The position numbers were made by a program, and so were the translations under genes. The notes beneath the pieces are model-generated. The model saw nothing but the letters and a program-made list of their open reading frames with translations, searched no databases and was not told the origin of the DNA. This document shows, one piece after another, positions 35,506-45,207 of a stretch of DNA of 64,000 bases. Source of the DNA: Maribacter cobaltidurans. GTDB lineage: Bacteria; Bacteroidota; Bacteroidia; Flavobacteriales; Flavobacteriaceae. The stretch covers positions 1,669,001-1,733,000 of the forward strand of contig NZ_CP022957.1 of the NCBI RefSeq assembly GCF_002269385.1, written 5' to 3'. Numbering within the stretch: position 1 is the stretch's first letter; every line of letters begins with the position of its first letter.

Positions 35506-35637
35506 CTAAGAATCCGAATCATGTTCGCTATTCTTGTGCTTACGGTATTCCTTTGAAGACTTTTTTAAATCGATAATGACAATAATCAATGCAACTAACA
35601 ATATAATAGAAATCAAAGTCAACAAAACATATATCAT
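35506..35637 (-). CDS. Small single-span membrane protein, 43 residues
   Basis: Too short for routine gene calling. From ATG 35637 the minus strand encodes MIYVLLTLISIILLVALIIV followed by IIDLKKSSKEYRKHKNSEHD and a stop. This is one transmembrane helix with a basic and acidic cytosolic tail, the layout of many real bacterial micro-membrane proteins. It lies between the MATE and lactonase genes on the same strand, in an otherwise empty 295-base gap. Function unknown. Confidence 0.5.
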   Translation of the reverse strand: MIYVLLTLISIILLVALIIVIIDLKKSSKEYRKHKNSEHDSDS

Positions 35638-35740
35638 GAAAAGGGGAATTTGTCTTGTATGACACAAAAAGTCACTTTAAGTCACCTTTTTGAAATCTTT
35701 ATTTGGAATATAATAATGTTAGGAAACAGGGAAGATATAC

Positions 35741-37117
35741 CTATACCAATGTCTTCTTTATTTCCCGTCTTAAAAAATAACCTGTGACGATTGTTGCCAA
35801 CACATCCGCAATAGGAAAAGAAATCCAAACACCCAATTCCCCATAAAGTCTAGGTAAAATCAAAATCAAAGGAATAAAGAAAAAACCTTGTCTGGAAAGA
35901 GTGAGCAACAATGCAGGGATTGCCTTTCCTATGGCTTGAAAATAGGCAGCTCCAATCAGTTGCAAGGCAATAATGGGAGTTGCGGCAAAAACCCAACGCA
36001 TCGCATTAGGGGCATTGTCCAAAACAAAAGCGTTCGTTTCCAAATCATGTGCGGACATTCCCGGTTTTTCACTAAGGAAAAGTGAAGTAATTGCCTCGGG
36101 GAAAATCATAAGACCAATAAAAACCAATGTAGCCAAAAGAGAAGCATACGTGATTGCCGTATTTATTGTTTTTCTTACTCTTTGATATTTTTCAGCTCCA
36201 TAATTGAATCCGGCGATGGGCAAAAATGCTTGGGTTACCCCAAAAACAGGAAATAGGGCAAACATCAACATTCTACCGATGATAGCGTAGACCGCCACCA
36301 TGGCTTCGCCACCCAGGGTGAACAAAATGTTGTTCATGATCAAATAGATGATACTGACCACTGCCTGTCTTGCCAGTGTCACAAAACCAAGAGAACCTAT
36401 TTCCCTTACCACAGGAACATTCAATCCTAAATGCTTCCATTGGATTTTCATTTCAGAATGTTTGGAAAAGAAAAAGTATCCTACATATAAAAAACACAAA
36501 ACATAGCCAATTGTAGTGGCCCAAGCGGCACCAGCCATTCCCCAATCAAAAACATATATAAACAGATAGTCCATCAATAGGTTTCCTACGGAGGGAATAA
36601 TCATAGCTATCATGGCAAATTTAGGTTTGCCCTCTGCCCGTATAACCGTATTCCCCATCATACATAACGCCAAAAAAGGAACCCCATAAAGTACAATGGT
36701 GTAATAAATCTTTGCGGGGTCATAGATAGCCCCTTTACCCCCAAAAGCCGGTATGATGGATTCGATAAAGGTGAGTCCAACCACAACCATGGTTATGGTT
36801 ATAATTAGTGTAAGGGTGATTTGGTTTCCAAAGACCGTAAATGCTTTTTCCTTATTATTGGCGCCAAGTGCCCTGGAGATAATACTGGAGCCCCCTACAC
36901 CAATAGCCATACCCAAGGCTCCTATAAAAAATGAAACGGGAAGCACCACATTAATGGCCGCAATGGCAATGGAGCCGATCCAATTTCCCACAAAAATGGA
37001 ATCGACCAATACGTTCAAGGACATCACAAGAATTCCAATACTAGCGGGTATCGCTTGACCCACCAATAATTTTCCTATGGGTTGTTTCCCCAGTTCTTCC
37101 GATGTGAATTTGGCCAT
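35741..37117 (-). CDS. MATE-family efflux transporter
   Basis: A 458-residue inner-membrane protein with about 12 hydrophobic segments. The start region (PIGKLLVGQAIPASIGILVMSLNVLVDSIFVGNWIG) and the internal repeat (VREIGSLGFVTLARQAVVSIIYLIMNNILF) match the two MATE halves. These antiporters export drugs or metabolites in exchange for Na+ or H+. It begins 30 nt after the DUF3050 gene on the same strand, so it may share the hemH transcript. The substrate is unknown. Confidence 0.88.
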   Translation of the reverse strand: MAKFTSEELGKQPIGKLLVGQAIPASIGILVMSLNVLVDSIFVGNWIGSIAIAAINVVLPVSFFIGALGMAIGVGGSSIISRALGANNKEKAFTVFGNQITLTLIITITMVVVGLTFIESIIPAFGGKGAIYDPAKIYYTIVLYGVPFLALCMMGNTVIRAEGKPKFAMIAMIIPSVGNLLMDYLFIYVFDWGMAGAAWATTIGYVLCFLYVGYFFFSKHSEMKIQWKHLGLNVPVVREIGSLGFVTLARQAVVSIIYLIMNNILFTLGGEAMVAVYAIIGRMLMFALFPVFGVTQAFLPIAGFNYGAEKYQRVRKTINTAITYASLLATLVFIGLMIFPEAITSLFLSEKPGMSAHDLETNAFVLDNAPNAMRWVFAATPIIALQLIGAAYFQAIGKAIPALLLTLSRQGFFFIPLILILPRLYGELGVWISFPIADVLATIVTGYFLRREIKKTLV

Positions 37118-37147
37118 GGGCCTAAAGTTTATTTTTCTACAAATGAA

Positions 37148-37942
37148 TTAGGCGAATGATGAAGCATTTTCCTTTTGGCCTAATAGAGTTTCACTTAGGC
37201 TATCCCATAACTCAATTCTTCGTTGAAGGGCTTTTTGGGAAATATCCAATACTTCTTCCCATTTTAATTCATCATCTCCGCAGAGCTCCATAATCATTTT
37301 TAAGGAAAGTGGACCGTGTTCATCACCATCCAATTCAATATGTCTGCGTAGATAATAATCGAGTTTGGGATACAAAGGAGCGTTTCCGTTATTCTCTATA
37401 ATCTTTAGGAACATATCTGGAATCAACTCCTCCCTGCCAAAGGTGAACGCCGCTGCAATTTCATGCGGTTTACCACCTTCAATTACATTAAATGTAAATA
37501 GCATAAAGTCCTTTACAGGGGTTGGAAGTCCTGACTTTTGAATACTTTCCTGAACATTACCATTTTTTTCAACAGATTGCACAAAGCCCTCAATGGTCTT
37601 TACATCCGCATTTACTTCTTGCATGGCTGCCAAATACATTTCGTAATGGCTCATATAATTGCCCGCTTCGTCTTTATCGGTTTCCTCTTCCAGCACAATT
37701 TCATTGATGAAACGTGCTGTCTTTGTATTTTTAGAAGGAATCCAAGGTGTAGATACACACGTAAGATGCATTTGTAAGGATTTTAAAAGCGACATAAAGT
37801 CCCATACGGCATACACGTGACCTTCCATAAAAACACGAACATCCTCAATAGTGGACAATTCGTTGTACAATGAGTGATTTCTTAGCGCAGACCTTTGAGG
37901 AAATATGGCCTTTTCAATCTTTTCAATTTTCTCTTTGTTCAT
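37148..37942 (-). CDS. DUF3050 protein (haem-oxygenase-like fold)
   Basis: A 264-residue cytosolic protein of the DUF3050 family, recognised by IFPQRSALRNHSLYNELSTI, HVYAVWDFMSLLKSLQMHLT and RRHIELDGDEHGPLSLKMI. The many conserved His and Glu residues fit the di-iron haem-oxygenase-like superfamily. A longer TTG-started frame reaches 37963 and overlaps hemH; I prefer ATG 37942. Its position directly behind ferrochelatase suggests a link to haem or iron, but the family has no established reaction. Confidence 0.75.
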   Translation of the reverse strand: MNKEKIEKIEKAIFPQRSALRNHSLYNELSTIEDVRVFMEGHVYAVWDFMSLLKSLQMHLTCVSTPWIPSKNTKTARFINEIVLEEETDKDEAGNYMSHYEMYLAAMQEVNADVKTIEGFVQSVEKNGNVQESIQKSGLPTPVKDFMLFTFNVIEGGKPHEIAAAFTFGREELIPDMFLKIIENNGNAPLYPKLDYYLRRHIELDGDEHGPLSLKMIMELCGDDELKWEEVLDISQKALQRRIELWDSLSETLLGQKENASSFA

Positions 37943-37959
37943 AGCTTTATTAATTCTTT

Positions 37960-38994
37960 TCAATCATGGGACAAAACTCCCTCCTTTTCCCATTCCTCTA
38001 TCCATTGTGCCATCAAGGAAACCCATGCATCGCTATCATTTAAACAAGGAATGTGTTTGTAGGTTTCACCTCCGGCTTCCATAAATTGATGCTGGCCTTC
38101 CATAGCGATTTCCTCCAATGTTTCCAAGCAATCGGCTACAAATGCGGGGGTTACCACAGCCAATTTTTTCTTCCCCTCCTTAGGAAATCGTTCAAACTCA
38201 AAATCGGTATAAGGCTTTAACCAAGGGTCATTAGGTAAACGGGATTGAAAGGATAGGCTAACTTTTTCTTCCGGAAGGTTTAAATAAGATTTAACCAGCT
38301 CGGTCATTTTATAACACTGGTGGCGATAACAGGTATGATGCGCTACGGAATTTGTATGGCAACAGGAACCATCAATTTTACAATGAAATTTCGTTGGGTC
38401 GGATTTTCTGATGTGCCTTTCCGGTATTCCATGATAGGAGAAAAGAAGATGGTCGTATTCAAAGTCCTTTAAACCTTTCTTGATAGATTCCGATAAAACC
38501 TTTATATAATCTGGGTTCTTATAAAATGCAGGCAGTGTGGTTATCTTCATTTCAGTAAAAAATTCATCCTTTACCTCCATGGTTTTTACCACAACGGTTT
38601 CGTAGGATGACATGGCATAATGGGGATATAACGGCACTAAAAATACCTCATCCACACCTTTTGTTTCAAGTTCCTGAAGCGCATTCTTGATAGTCATGCT
38701 GCCATAGCGCATCCCCAAAGCCACGGGTAGTTGGGTTTGTTCGCGAAGTTTCTCTGTAAATCGTTCCGAAATGACTATCAATGGGGAACCTTCTTCCCAC
38801 CAAATCTTGGAATAGGCCTCGGCCGATTTTTTAGGTCGGGTTTGCAAAATGATTCCTCTCACCAGAATATTTCTCAACCATTTTGGTACGTCTATTACAC
38901 GTTCGTCCATTAGAAACTCATCCAAATATGGTTTGACATCCTTTGCGGTCGGACTATCAGGGGATCCCAAATTAACCAGTAAAACTCCTTTCAT
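37960..38994 (-). CDS. hemH: Ferrochelatase
   Basis: A 344-residue enzyme that inserts Fe2+ into protoporphyrin IX, the last haem step. Visible family motifs are MKGVLLVNLGSPDSP, MRYGSMTIKNAL, LLFSYHGIPERHI with the metal-binding histidine, SFQSRLPNDPWLKPYTD, and FVADCLETLEEI with the catalytic glutamate. A cysteine-rich stretch (HCKIDGSCCHTNS, TCYRHQC) lies between the two halves. It heads a minus-strand run with DUF3050 and MATE genes. Confidence 0.93.
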   Translation of the reverse strand: MKGVLLVNLGSPDSPTAKDVKPYLDEFLMDERVIDVPKWLRNILVRGIILQTRPKKSAEAYSKIWWEEGSPLIVISERFTEKLREQTQLPVALGMRYGSMTIKNALQELETKGVDEVFLVPLYPHYAMSSYETVVVKTMEVKDEFFTEMKITTLPAFYKNPDYIKVLSESIKKGLKDFEYDHLLFSYHGIPERHIRKSDPTKFHCKIDGSCCHTNSVAHHTCYRHQCYKMTELVKSYLNLPEEKVSLSFQSRLPNDPWLKPYTDFEFERFPKEGKKKLAVVTPAFVADCLETLEEIAMEGQHQFMEAGGETYKHIPCLNDSDAWVSLMAQWIEEWEKEGVLSHD

Positions 38995-39132
38995 TTCCTA
39001 ATATTGAATTTTGAATTGCAAAAATAACACTTGCTATTCGATGATATTTTAATTTAGGGCATTAGTTTTCTATACTACCATAAAGTCCGTCGATTTATTC
39101 AACTTAAATTTTATGGGCCAGCAAATTTTAGT

Positions 39133-40230
39133 ATGTTGTATACAAACTTAGCATGGATGGATACAGTTTTTAAAGATATTCCCAGAGAATCGTTGATTTA
39201 TTTAGGTATTGCTTTCGCGGTTTTCATTGTAATCTATTGGATTACACTTTTTGTATTACGAAGACTAGGGAAAGACCCAAGGTATCTTTTGCCAGAGGGT
39301 GTCATGAAACGAGTTGCCCTACCCATCTTTCTTATATTTATTTCCATCATCATACGGATGGCCGCCTTGAGACAATTATTGGGGCTTGAAAACGAGGAAT
39401 ACTGGTTCAAAAAAGTAAGTACCCTTCTCTTCATATTCGCCATGACCTGGCTTATTATTGGAATCCTAAAGGTTGTAAAGCATTTAATAATAAAGAACTA
39501 CGATGTTAACTCCGCCAACAATCTAAAGGCCCGAAAAGTGTATACGCAATTCAACATTTTGGAGCGTATCATCATATTTATAGTTGTAATCTTGGCCATT
39601 GGGGCAGCACTCATGAGCTTTCAGGAAATCAGGGAGCTAGGCCTAAGTATTTTTGCATCAGCTGGTGTGGCCGGTATTATTATTGGTTTTTCGGCCCAAA
39701 AACTCATCGGCACCGTATTGGCGGGCATACAGATTGCAATCGCACAGCCCATAAAGTTGGATGATGTAGTTATCGTAGAGGGGGAATGGGGCCGCATTGA
39801 GGAAATCACGTTAACCTATGTAGTCGTAAAAATTTGGGATAAACGCCGTCTTATTGTTCCCACTCCTTATTTTATTGAAAAACCTTTTCAGAACTGGACC
39901 AAAACTTCATCCGACATCTTGGGCACGGTATTCCTCTATACCGATTATAGGGTCCCCTTTGATGCTCTAAGGGACGAATTGACCCGAGTTTTGAAAAATA
40001 CCGATTTGTGGGACAAGGAAGTAAATGTGCTACAAGTGACCGATAGCAAGGCCAATTTTGTGGAGGTAAGGGCTTTAATGAGTGCCAAGGATTCGCCAAC
40101 GGCATGGGATTTGAGGGTACATGTACGAGAAAAATTAATATCTTTCCTTCAGGAGAATTATCCGGAAAGTATTGTACATAATAGGTTGTTGATCAACGAC
40201 AAAAGTCATGCTCCTTCCGATACGGATTAA
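39133..40230 (+). CDS. MscS-family mechanosensitive channel
   Basis: A 365-residue inner-membrane channel that releases solutes on hypo-osmotic shock. Several N-terminal membrane segments precede the pore helix GLSIFASAGVAGIIIGFSAQ and KLIGTVLAGIQIAIAQPIKLDD, followed by the beta domain (VEGEWGRIEEITLTYVVVKIWDKRRLIVP). I keep ATG 39133; an alternative ATG lies at 39157. The downstream amidase starts 9 nt later, so the two are co-transcribed. Confidence 0.88.
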   Translation: MLYTNLAWMDTVFKDIPRESLIYLGIAFAVFIVIYWITLFVLRRLGKDPRYLLPEGVMKRVALPIFLIFISIIIRMAALRQLLGLENEEYWFKKVSTLLFIFAMTWLIIGILKVVKHLIIKNYDVNSANNLKARKVYTQFNILERIIIFIVVILAIGAALMSFQEIRELGLSIFASAGVAGIIIGFSAQKLIGTVLAGIQIAIAQPIKLDDVVIVEGEWGRIEEITLTYVVVKIWDKRRLIVPTPYFIEKPFQNWTKTSSDILGTVFLYTDYRVPFDALRDELTRVLKNTDLWDKEVNVLQVTDSKANFVEVRALMSAKDSPTAWDLRVHVREKLISFLQENYPESIVHNRLLINDKSHAPSDTD

Positions 40231-40239
40231 CATAAACTA

Positions 40240-41082
40240 ATGAAATACACCTTATTGTTTTTCCTTTTGTTCCTTCCATTTAGTAGGACAAAGGCCCAGA
40301 CTATCACCTGCTCCCCTTTGGACAAGCAGGCCGTACAGACTAAAATTGATGAAATCCAAGGACTGGAACAACCTGATTTTGGACAAACCTTAGTCGCCGT
40401 AGGCAAAACCTTTCTAAAGACGCCATACGTCGCCAAAACCTTGGAAATTGGGGATACGGAAACCTTGGTCGTTAATTTACAGGGATTGGACTGTACAACA
40501 TTTGTAGAAAATGTTCTTGCATTTTCAATGATGCTGAAAGAGGATAAAACCTCATTCGAGGGTTTCATAAAAAAATTAGAAACCATTCGGTATAAAGATG
40601 GAAACCTTGACGGTTATGCTTCCCGACTACACTATTTTTCTGAGTGGATTGCCAACAATGCCGAAAAAGGCTTATTGAAGGACATAACTGGAGAGATTGG
40701 CGGAAAAGAAATCACCAAGGATATTAACTTTATGAGCGAACATCGAGATCTCTATCCCTTTCTTGCTGACGATACCAATTTCGAAAAAATAAAGGCTTCC
40801 GAAAATTACCTGAACAGTCAGCCCATTTGTGTCTTGGCCCAAGATCAGATTGCCGAAAACGAGCATTTGATCCGATCCGGCGATATCATTGCCCTCGCTA
40901 CTTCCATTAACGGATTGGACGTTACCCATACCGGAATAGCCACTCGGGAAGCCGATGGCAGAATTCATCTATTACATGCGTCCACCGGATCCATGGAAGT
41001 GGAAGTATCCGAAAAACCGCTAGCGGAATATTTGAAAAAAATCAAGGGAAACACGGGTATCATGGTGGCAAGGCCGCTGTAA
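40240..41082 (+). CDS. DUF1460 exported amidase-like protein (NlpC/P60-type fold)
   Basis: A 280-residue exported protein with signal peptide MKYTLLFFLLFLPFSRTKAQ. GLDCTTFVENVLAFS places the catalytic cysteine at Cys85, and DVTHTGIATRE supplies the likely histidine. DUF1460 proteins are N-acetylmuramoyl-L-alanine-amidase-like enzymes, so peptidoglycan or muropeptide hydrolysis in the periplasm is expected. Pairing with a mechanosensitive channel suggests an envelope-stress theme (inference). Confidence 0.82.
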   Translation: MKYTLLFFLLFLPFSRTKAQTITCSPLDKQAVQTKIDEIQGLEQPDFGQTLVAVGKTFLKTPYVAKTLEIGDTETLVVNLQGLDCTTFVENVLAFSMMLKEDKTSFEGFIKKLETIRYKDGNLDGYASRLHYFSEWIANNAEKGLLKDITGEIGGKEITKDINFMSEHRDLYPFLADDTNFEKIKASENYLNSQPICVLAQDQIAENEHLIRSGDIIALATSINGLDVTHTGIATREADGRIHLLHASTGSMEVEVSEKPLAEYLKKIKGNTGIMVARPL

Positions 41083-41246
41083 GACTAAAAAATGAAAACC
41101 AACCACTGGGTTTGTTCCCGCAATTAGAAAAGGCCCAAATCTTTTTAAATCTACCGGAAACTATCGAGGTTTTATCGATGAACAGCAAAAATACCACTAA
41201 TACTCATTGTCCTTATTTCGAATACAAACTACTTAGTTTGTTAAAT

Positions 41247-42140
41247 TCAAGTACTACTCGCCAACGCCATCACATATTTCTTGGGCGTTGTCCCGTACTT
41301 TTTCTTAAAGGCGGCGATAAAATGGCTGGATGTACTATACCCAATTTTCAACCCGATTTCGTTCACGTTGTATTGCCCGGATTCCAGTAACTTCCTGGCA
41401 TGTTCCATTTTATAATCGAAGAGAAAGCTGTACACGGAATCGCCATAGATTTGCTTAAATCCCTCTTTTAGACGCTTTAAGCTCAGGCCTATTTCTTTGG
41501 AAAGCTCGGTCAAGGTAGGTGGTTCGGCCATATTGGAAATAATAATTTCCTTGGCCTTTCGGATGCGTTTCACGTTGTCCTCGTCTACTAGAAACGGACA
41601 CTGTTCTACATCGGCATCTGTATTTTTATTAAAGTATAGGGCTATCAACTCATAGATTTTACCCTTTAGATAAAGGCTTTTAATGGTGGGATGCAGGTTG
41701 TAATTAATAATCTGACTCAGCACTACCGCTATAGCTGGGGATACAGGCTCCTGGGCATAATATTTTTTTTCCTTGTTCTCCTCACTGAGGAAGGGAATGT
41801 AACCAGCCTCGTTCGAAAAAAGTGAATGGAACTTACGAATGCTCATCACTACAGAAACCATCCATGAATTTGGTGATAACATAAGGTTCAAGGGTAAATC
41901 CAACTGCGTATTATAAAGCAAAAGTGAGTTCTCTTCAGAAACCTCAAGAGCATAGTTCCCTTGGTTAAAAACAAACTTGCCACCTCCTTTTAAACAGAAG
42001 TGGAATTGGATGTAACTGCGGTTGATCTCGCGTGTAACCTTCTTTATATCCGCCGTATTATTCTGAATCTTAAGAACATAAAACCCATTTTCTATTAATA
42101 GCTCCTCAAAGGACCCTATGGCGATGTTTTTACTTTCCAT
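41247..42140 (-). CDS. AraC-family regulator divergent from hemA
   Basis: A 297-residue regulator with an N-terminal ligand-binding domain (YIQFHFCLKGGGKFVFNQGNYAL) and a C-terminal double HTH (LTELSKEIGLSLKRLKEGFKQIYGDS; VNEIGLKIGYSTSSHFIAAFKKKYGTTPKKY). The similarity is to PchR-type AraC proteins that sense iron-related ligands. Its position back to back with hemA makes it the likely regulator of the haem operon. A palindrome at 42272-42293 is a candidate site. Confidence 0.88.
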   Translation of the reverse strand: MESKNIAIGSFEELLIENGFYVLKIQNNTADIKKVTREINRSYIQFHFCLKGGGKFVFNQGNYALEVSEENSLLLYNTQLDLPLNLMLSPNSWMVSVVMSIRKFHSLFSNEAGYIPFLSEENKEKKYYAQEPVSPAIAVVLSQIINYNLHPTIKSLYLKGKIYELIALYFNKNTDADVEQCPFLVDEDNVKRIRKAKEIIISNMAEPPTLTELSKEIGLSLKRLKEGFKQIYGDSVYSFLFDYKMEHARKLLESGQYNVNEIGLKIGYSTSSHFIAAFKKKYGTTPKKYVMALASST

Positions 42141-42271
42141 ACTATAGCAACTTAAATCATATTATTTAGAATCTATCTAAACAATATTGTTAAAAGAATA
42201 TCGTTAAACGTTGTAAAAATAGGGGTTTTGAGCTGATTTATGATGTATTTTATCCAAAATCACTCCTGCCG

Positions 42272-42324
42272 ACGCTAATAGTTCCTCTAGCGTTATTTTT
42301 ATTAAATCGATGCGTTTATTTTTG
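42272..42324 (+). promoter_or_regulatory. Palindrome and -7 box between the AraC gene and hemA
   Basis: ACGCTA (42272-42277) and TAGCGT (42288-42293) form a perfect inverted repeat with a 10-nt gap, a candidate operator. TATTTTTG (42317-42324) fits TAnnTTTG and lies 11 nt before the hemA ATG. No good -33 box is seen, consistent with an activator-dependent promoter. Confidence 0.45.
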
Positions 42325-42335
42325 TCGCCGCAACT

Positions 42336-43592
42336 ATGAAGGACTATCACATTTCTAAACACAACTCCTTTTATACGATTGGCCTTAACTATAAAAAGGC
42401 TGATGCCGAGGTAAGAGGAAAATTTAGTTTGGACGAAGCTTCCATGATAGCCTTATTGGAAAAGGCCAAGGAACAGGGTATTGATGGTCTATTGGCCACT
42501 TCTACCTGTAACAGGACTGAACTCCATGGTTTTGCCCAGCATCCTTTCCAATTGATTAAATTATTGTGCGACTTTTCCCATGGCAGTGTGGAGGAGTTTC
42601 AAGAAGTAGCCTACGTTTATAAAAATAAAGAGGCGATTGCGCACTTATTTCGGGTTGGAACGGGGTTGGATAGTCAGATTTTAGGTGATTTTGAAATCAT
42701 CAGTCAGTTAAAACAGAGTTTTTTCCGTTCCAAAAAACAGGATATCGCCAATCCGTTCATAGAGCGTTTGGTCAATGCGGTCATCCAGGCCAGCAAACGC
42801 ATAAAAAATGAAACCGAAATTTCCTCTGGGGCGACCTCGGTGGCATTTGCATCGGTTCAATATATTTTAAACAATGTGGAGAACATTTCCGGAAAGAACA
42901 TCCTTCTTTTTGGTACCGGTAAAATTGGACGAAACACCTGTGAAAACCTCATCAAGCATACCAAAAACCCACATATTACCCTAATAAACCGAACGAAGGA
43001 GAAGGCGGATAAAGTGGGTGGTAAATTTAATCTTACCGTTAAGGACTATGGTGATCTGCAAGCGGAAATACGCAAAACCGATGTTCTTGTTGTAGCCACA
43101 GGTGCACAAAAGCCAACGGTGTGCAAAGAACTCATTTACACAAAGAACCCTTTATTGATTCTGGACCTTTCAATTCCGAAAAATGTGGATGACAACGTTT
43201 TGGAACTGGATAACGTATCCCTCTTGCATTTGGACCATTTATCCCAAATGACGGACGAGACCTTGGAGAAACGCAAACTTTTTATCCCCAAGGCAGAGGA
43301 AATTATCGAAGAGGTAAAAAGTGATTTCATACAGTGGTTGGAGACCCGTAAATTTGCACCGGTCATCAAAGCACTTAAAATGAAGCTTAAAACTATGAAG
43401 GATGAAGAGTTGGACTATCAATCCAAAAAAACCTCAAATTTTGATGCCGAACAGGCAGATTTGATATCCAACAGGATCATTCAAAAAATTACCAAACAAT
43501 TTGCCAACCATCTTAAGGACGACACTATTGATTCAGATTCTAGCCTAGAGCTTATCCAAAAAGTGTTTCAATTAGAGCTAGAGACTAAATGA
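42336..43592 (+). CDS. hemA: Glutamyl-tRNA reductase
   Basis: A 418-residue enzyme that reduces glutamyl-tRNA to glutamate-1-semialdehyde with NADPH, the first step of the C5 haem pathway. The catalytic cysteine is Cys58 in LLATSTCNRTEL, the NADPH loop is ILLFGTGKIGRNTCENL, and a C-terminal dimerisation helix is present. Overlap of its stop with hemCD (ATGA, 43589-43592) couples their translation. It is the first gene of the haem cluster. Confidence 0.95.
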   Translation: MKDYHISKHNSFYTIGLNYKKADAEVRGKFSLDEASMIALLEKAKEQGIDGLLATSTCNRTELHGFAQHPFQLIKLLCDFSHGSVEEFQEVAYVYKNKEAIAHLFRVGTGLDSQILGDFEIISQLKQSFFRSKKQDIANPFIERLVNAVIQASKRIKNETEISSGATSVAFASVQYILNNVENISGKNILLFGTGKIGRNTCENLIKHTKNPHITLINRTKEKADKVGGKFNLTVKDYGDLQAEIRKTDVLVVATGAQKPTVCKELIYTKNPLLILDLSIPKNVDDNVLELDNVSLLHLDHLSQMTDETLEKRKLFIPKAEEIIEEVKSDFIQWLETRKFAPVIKALKMKLKTMKDEELDYQSKKTSNFDAEQADLISNRIIQKITKQFANHLKDDTIDSDSSLELIQKVFQLELETK

Positions 43593-45169
43593 GTAAAAGT
43601 ATTCGCATAGGCACACGCGATAGTGAATTGGCACTATGGCAGGCCAACACCGTTAAAGAACAGCTAGAGGCTTTAGGCCATTCCGTAACATTGGTTCCCG
43701 TAAAATCAACAGGCGACCTGGTTTTGGACAAACCGCTGTATGAACTTGGGGTCACAGGAATTTTTACCAAAACCTTGGATGTGGCCATGCTCAATGGTGA
43801 TATCGATATAGCGGTACACTCCATGAAAGATGTCCCAACTATGCTCCCAAAAGGCATTGTTCAAGCTGCGGTCCTCAAAAGGGCCAACTATATGGATATT
43901 CTGGCCTTTAAGAACAATGAGGAGTTTTTGGGTTCTCCGGATGGTATAGTGGCTACCGGTAGTTTAAGACGTAAAGCACAATGGCTCAACCGATATCCTA
44001 CCCATACCGTTGTTGATCTTAGGGGGAACGTGAACCGTCGTTTACAGAAGTTGCAGGACAACGATTGGAACGGGGCCATTTTTGCGGCCGCCGGATTGGA
44101 ACGTATAAGACTGGAACCAGAAAATACCATCGGACTCACATGGATGGTACCTGCGCCTGCCCAAGGGGCCATTATGGTGGTTGCCATGGAAAACGACACG
44201 GAAATTCGTGAAATCTGTGCGGAACTCAACCATGAGGAAACCGAAATCTGTACAAAAGTGGAACGTGATTTCCTAAGGGAGTTGGAAGGTGGGTGTTCCG
44301 CTCCTATCGGTGCCTTGGCCTATATAGATAAAGAGAACGTAGTAAACCTCAAAGGGGTCCTTCTGACCGTTGACGGATCAAAAAAGCTTGAAGCTTCCTT
44401 AACGGCACCCTTGGGCAAACATGAAAATCTGGGAATTGATGCTGCCAAAAGTATTTTAAGCAGGGGCGGTAGACGCCTAATGAACGAATTACAAGGTGCC
44501 GACCTCAAGACCAATATATTTTCCACCAAAAAACTGACCGAGGCCCAATTACAAAGATTCAAGGGCGCTATAAAAGTTGATTCCGAGGATTTTATAAAGA
44601 TTAGTCCCAACAGGATTTCGCCACTAGTGTTAAAAAAGGAGCATAAAAATGTAGTTTTTACCAGTAAGAATGCTGTAGAAAGTCTATTGACTAACATAAG
44701 TCCGGAAGAACTTCAATTTAAGAATATTTATTGTGTAGGCAGGAAAACAAGGAGACTTATCCGGAAAAAAATTGGGGAAGTGACTCATTTTGAAAACAGT
44801 GCTACGGATTTGGCGAATTATCTGGTCGAATATATAGAGGGTACAGAAGTCACCTATTTTCATGGAAACCTTAGTTTGGAACATCTGCCCAGCATTTTGG
44901 AGGAAAACCAGATTACCGTAAATAAAATTGAGGCCTACAGGACCAAACTTTCCTGCAAATCCATACCTGAGTCGGTTGAAGGTATTTTGTTTTATAGCCC
45001 TTCTACCGTAGAAAGTTATTTATTAAAAAATAAGCCACATTCAATTGCATATTGCATTGGGGAAACCACGGCAACCGAAGCCCGGAAACATTTCAAGGAA
45101 GTGAAAGTTGCAAAGATACCCGATACAGAAAGTGTCATTGATTTGGTAAATGCTTATTATAGCCAATAG
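43589..45169 (+). CDS. hemCD: Fused hydroxymethylbilane synthase / uroporphyrinogen-III synthase
   Basis: A 526-residue bifunctional protein. Residues 1 to about 305 are HemC: RIGTRDSELALWQAN, HSMKDVP, GSLRRKAQWL, LRGNVNRRLQKL, and the dipyrromethane-cofactor cysteine Cys236 in GGCSAPIGA. Residues from about 340 are HemD: VVFTSKNAVESL, NIYCVGRKTRRLI, VTYFHGNLSLEHLP, GILFYSPSTVESYL and IAYCIGETTATEA. It would convert porphobilinogen to uroporphyrinogen III without releasing the unstable bilane. HemC-HemD fusions are known but are not the commonest form. Confidence 0.93.
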   Translation: MSKSIRIGTRDSELALWQANTVKEQLEALGHSVTLVPVKSTGDLVLDKPLYELGVTGIFTKTLDVAMLNGDIDIAVHSMKDVPTMLPKGIVQAAVLKRANYMDILAFKNNEEFLGSPDGIVATGSLRRKAQWLNRYPTHTVVDLRGNVNRRLQKLQDNDWNGAIFAAAGLERIRLEPENTIGLTWMVPAPAQGAIMVVAMENDTEIREICAELNHEETEICTKVERDFLRELEGGCSAPIGALAYIDKENVVNLKGVLLTVDGSKKLEASLTAPLGKHENLGIDAAKSILSRGGRRLMNELQGADLKTNIFSTKKLTEAQLQRFKGAIKVDSEDFIKISPNRISPLVLKKEHKNVVFTSKNAVESLLTNISPEELQFKNIYCVGRKTRRLIRKKIGEVTHFENSATDLANYLVEYIEGTEVTYFHGNLSLEHLPSILEENQITVNKIEAYRTKLSCKSIPESVEGILFYSPSTVESYLLKNKPHSIAYCIGETTATEARKHFKEVKVAKIPDTESVIDLVNAYYSQ

Positions 45170-45207
45170 CTTTTAGCCGTAGGCCCTTGGTTGATTTGAA
45201 AGGATAA

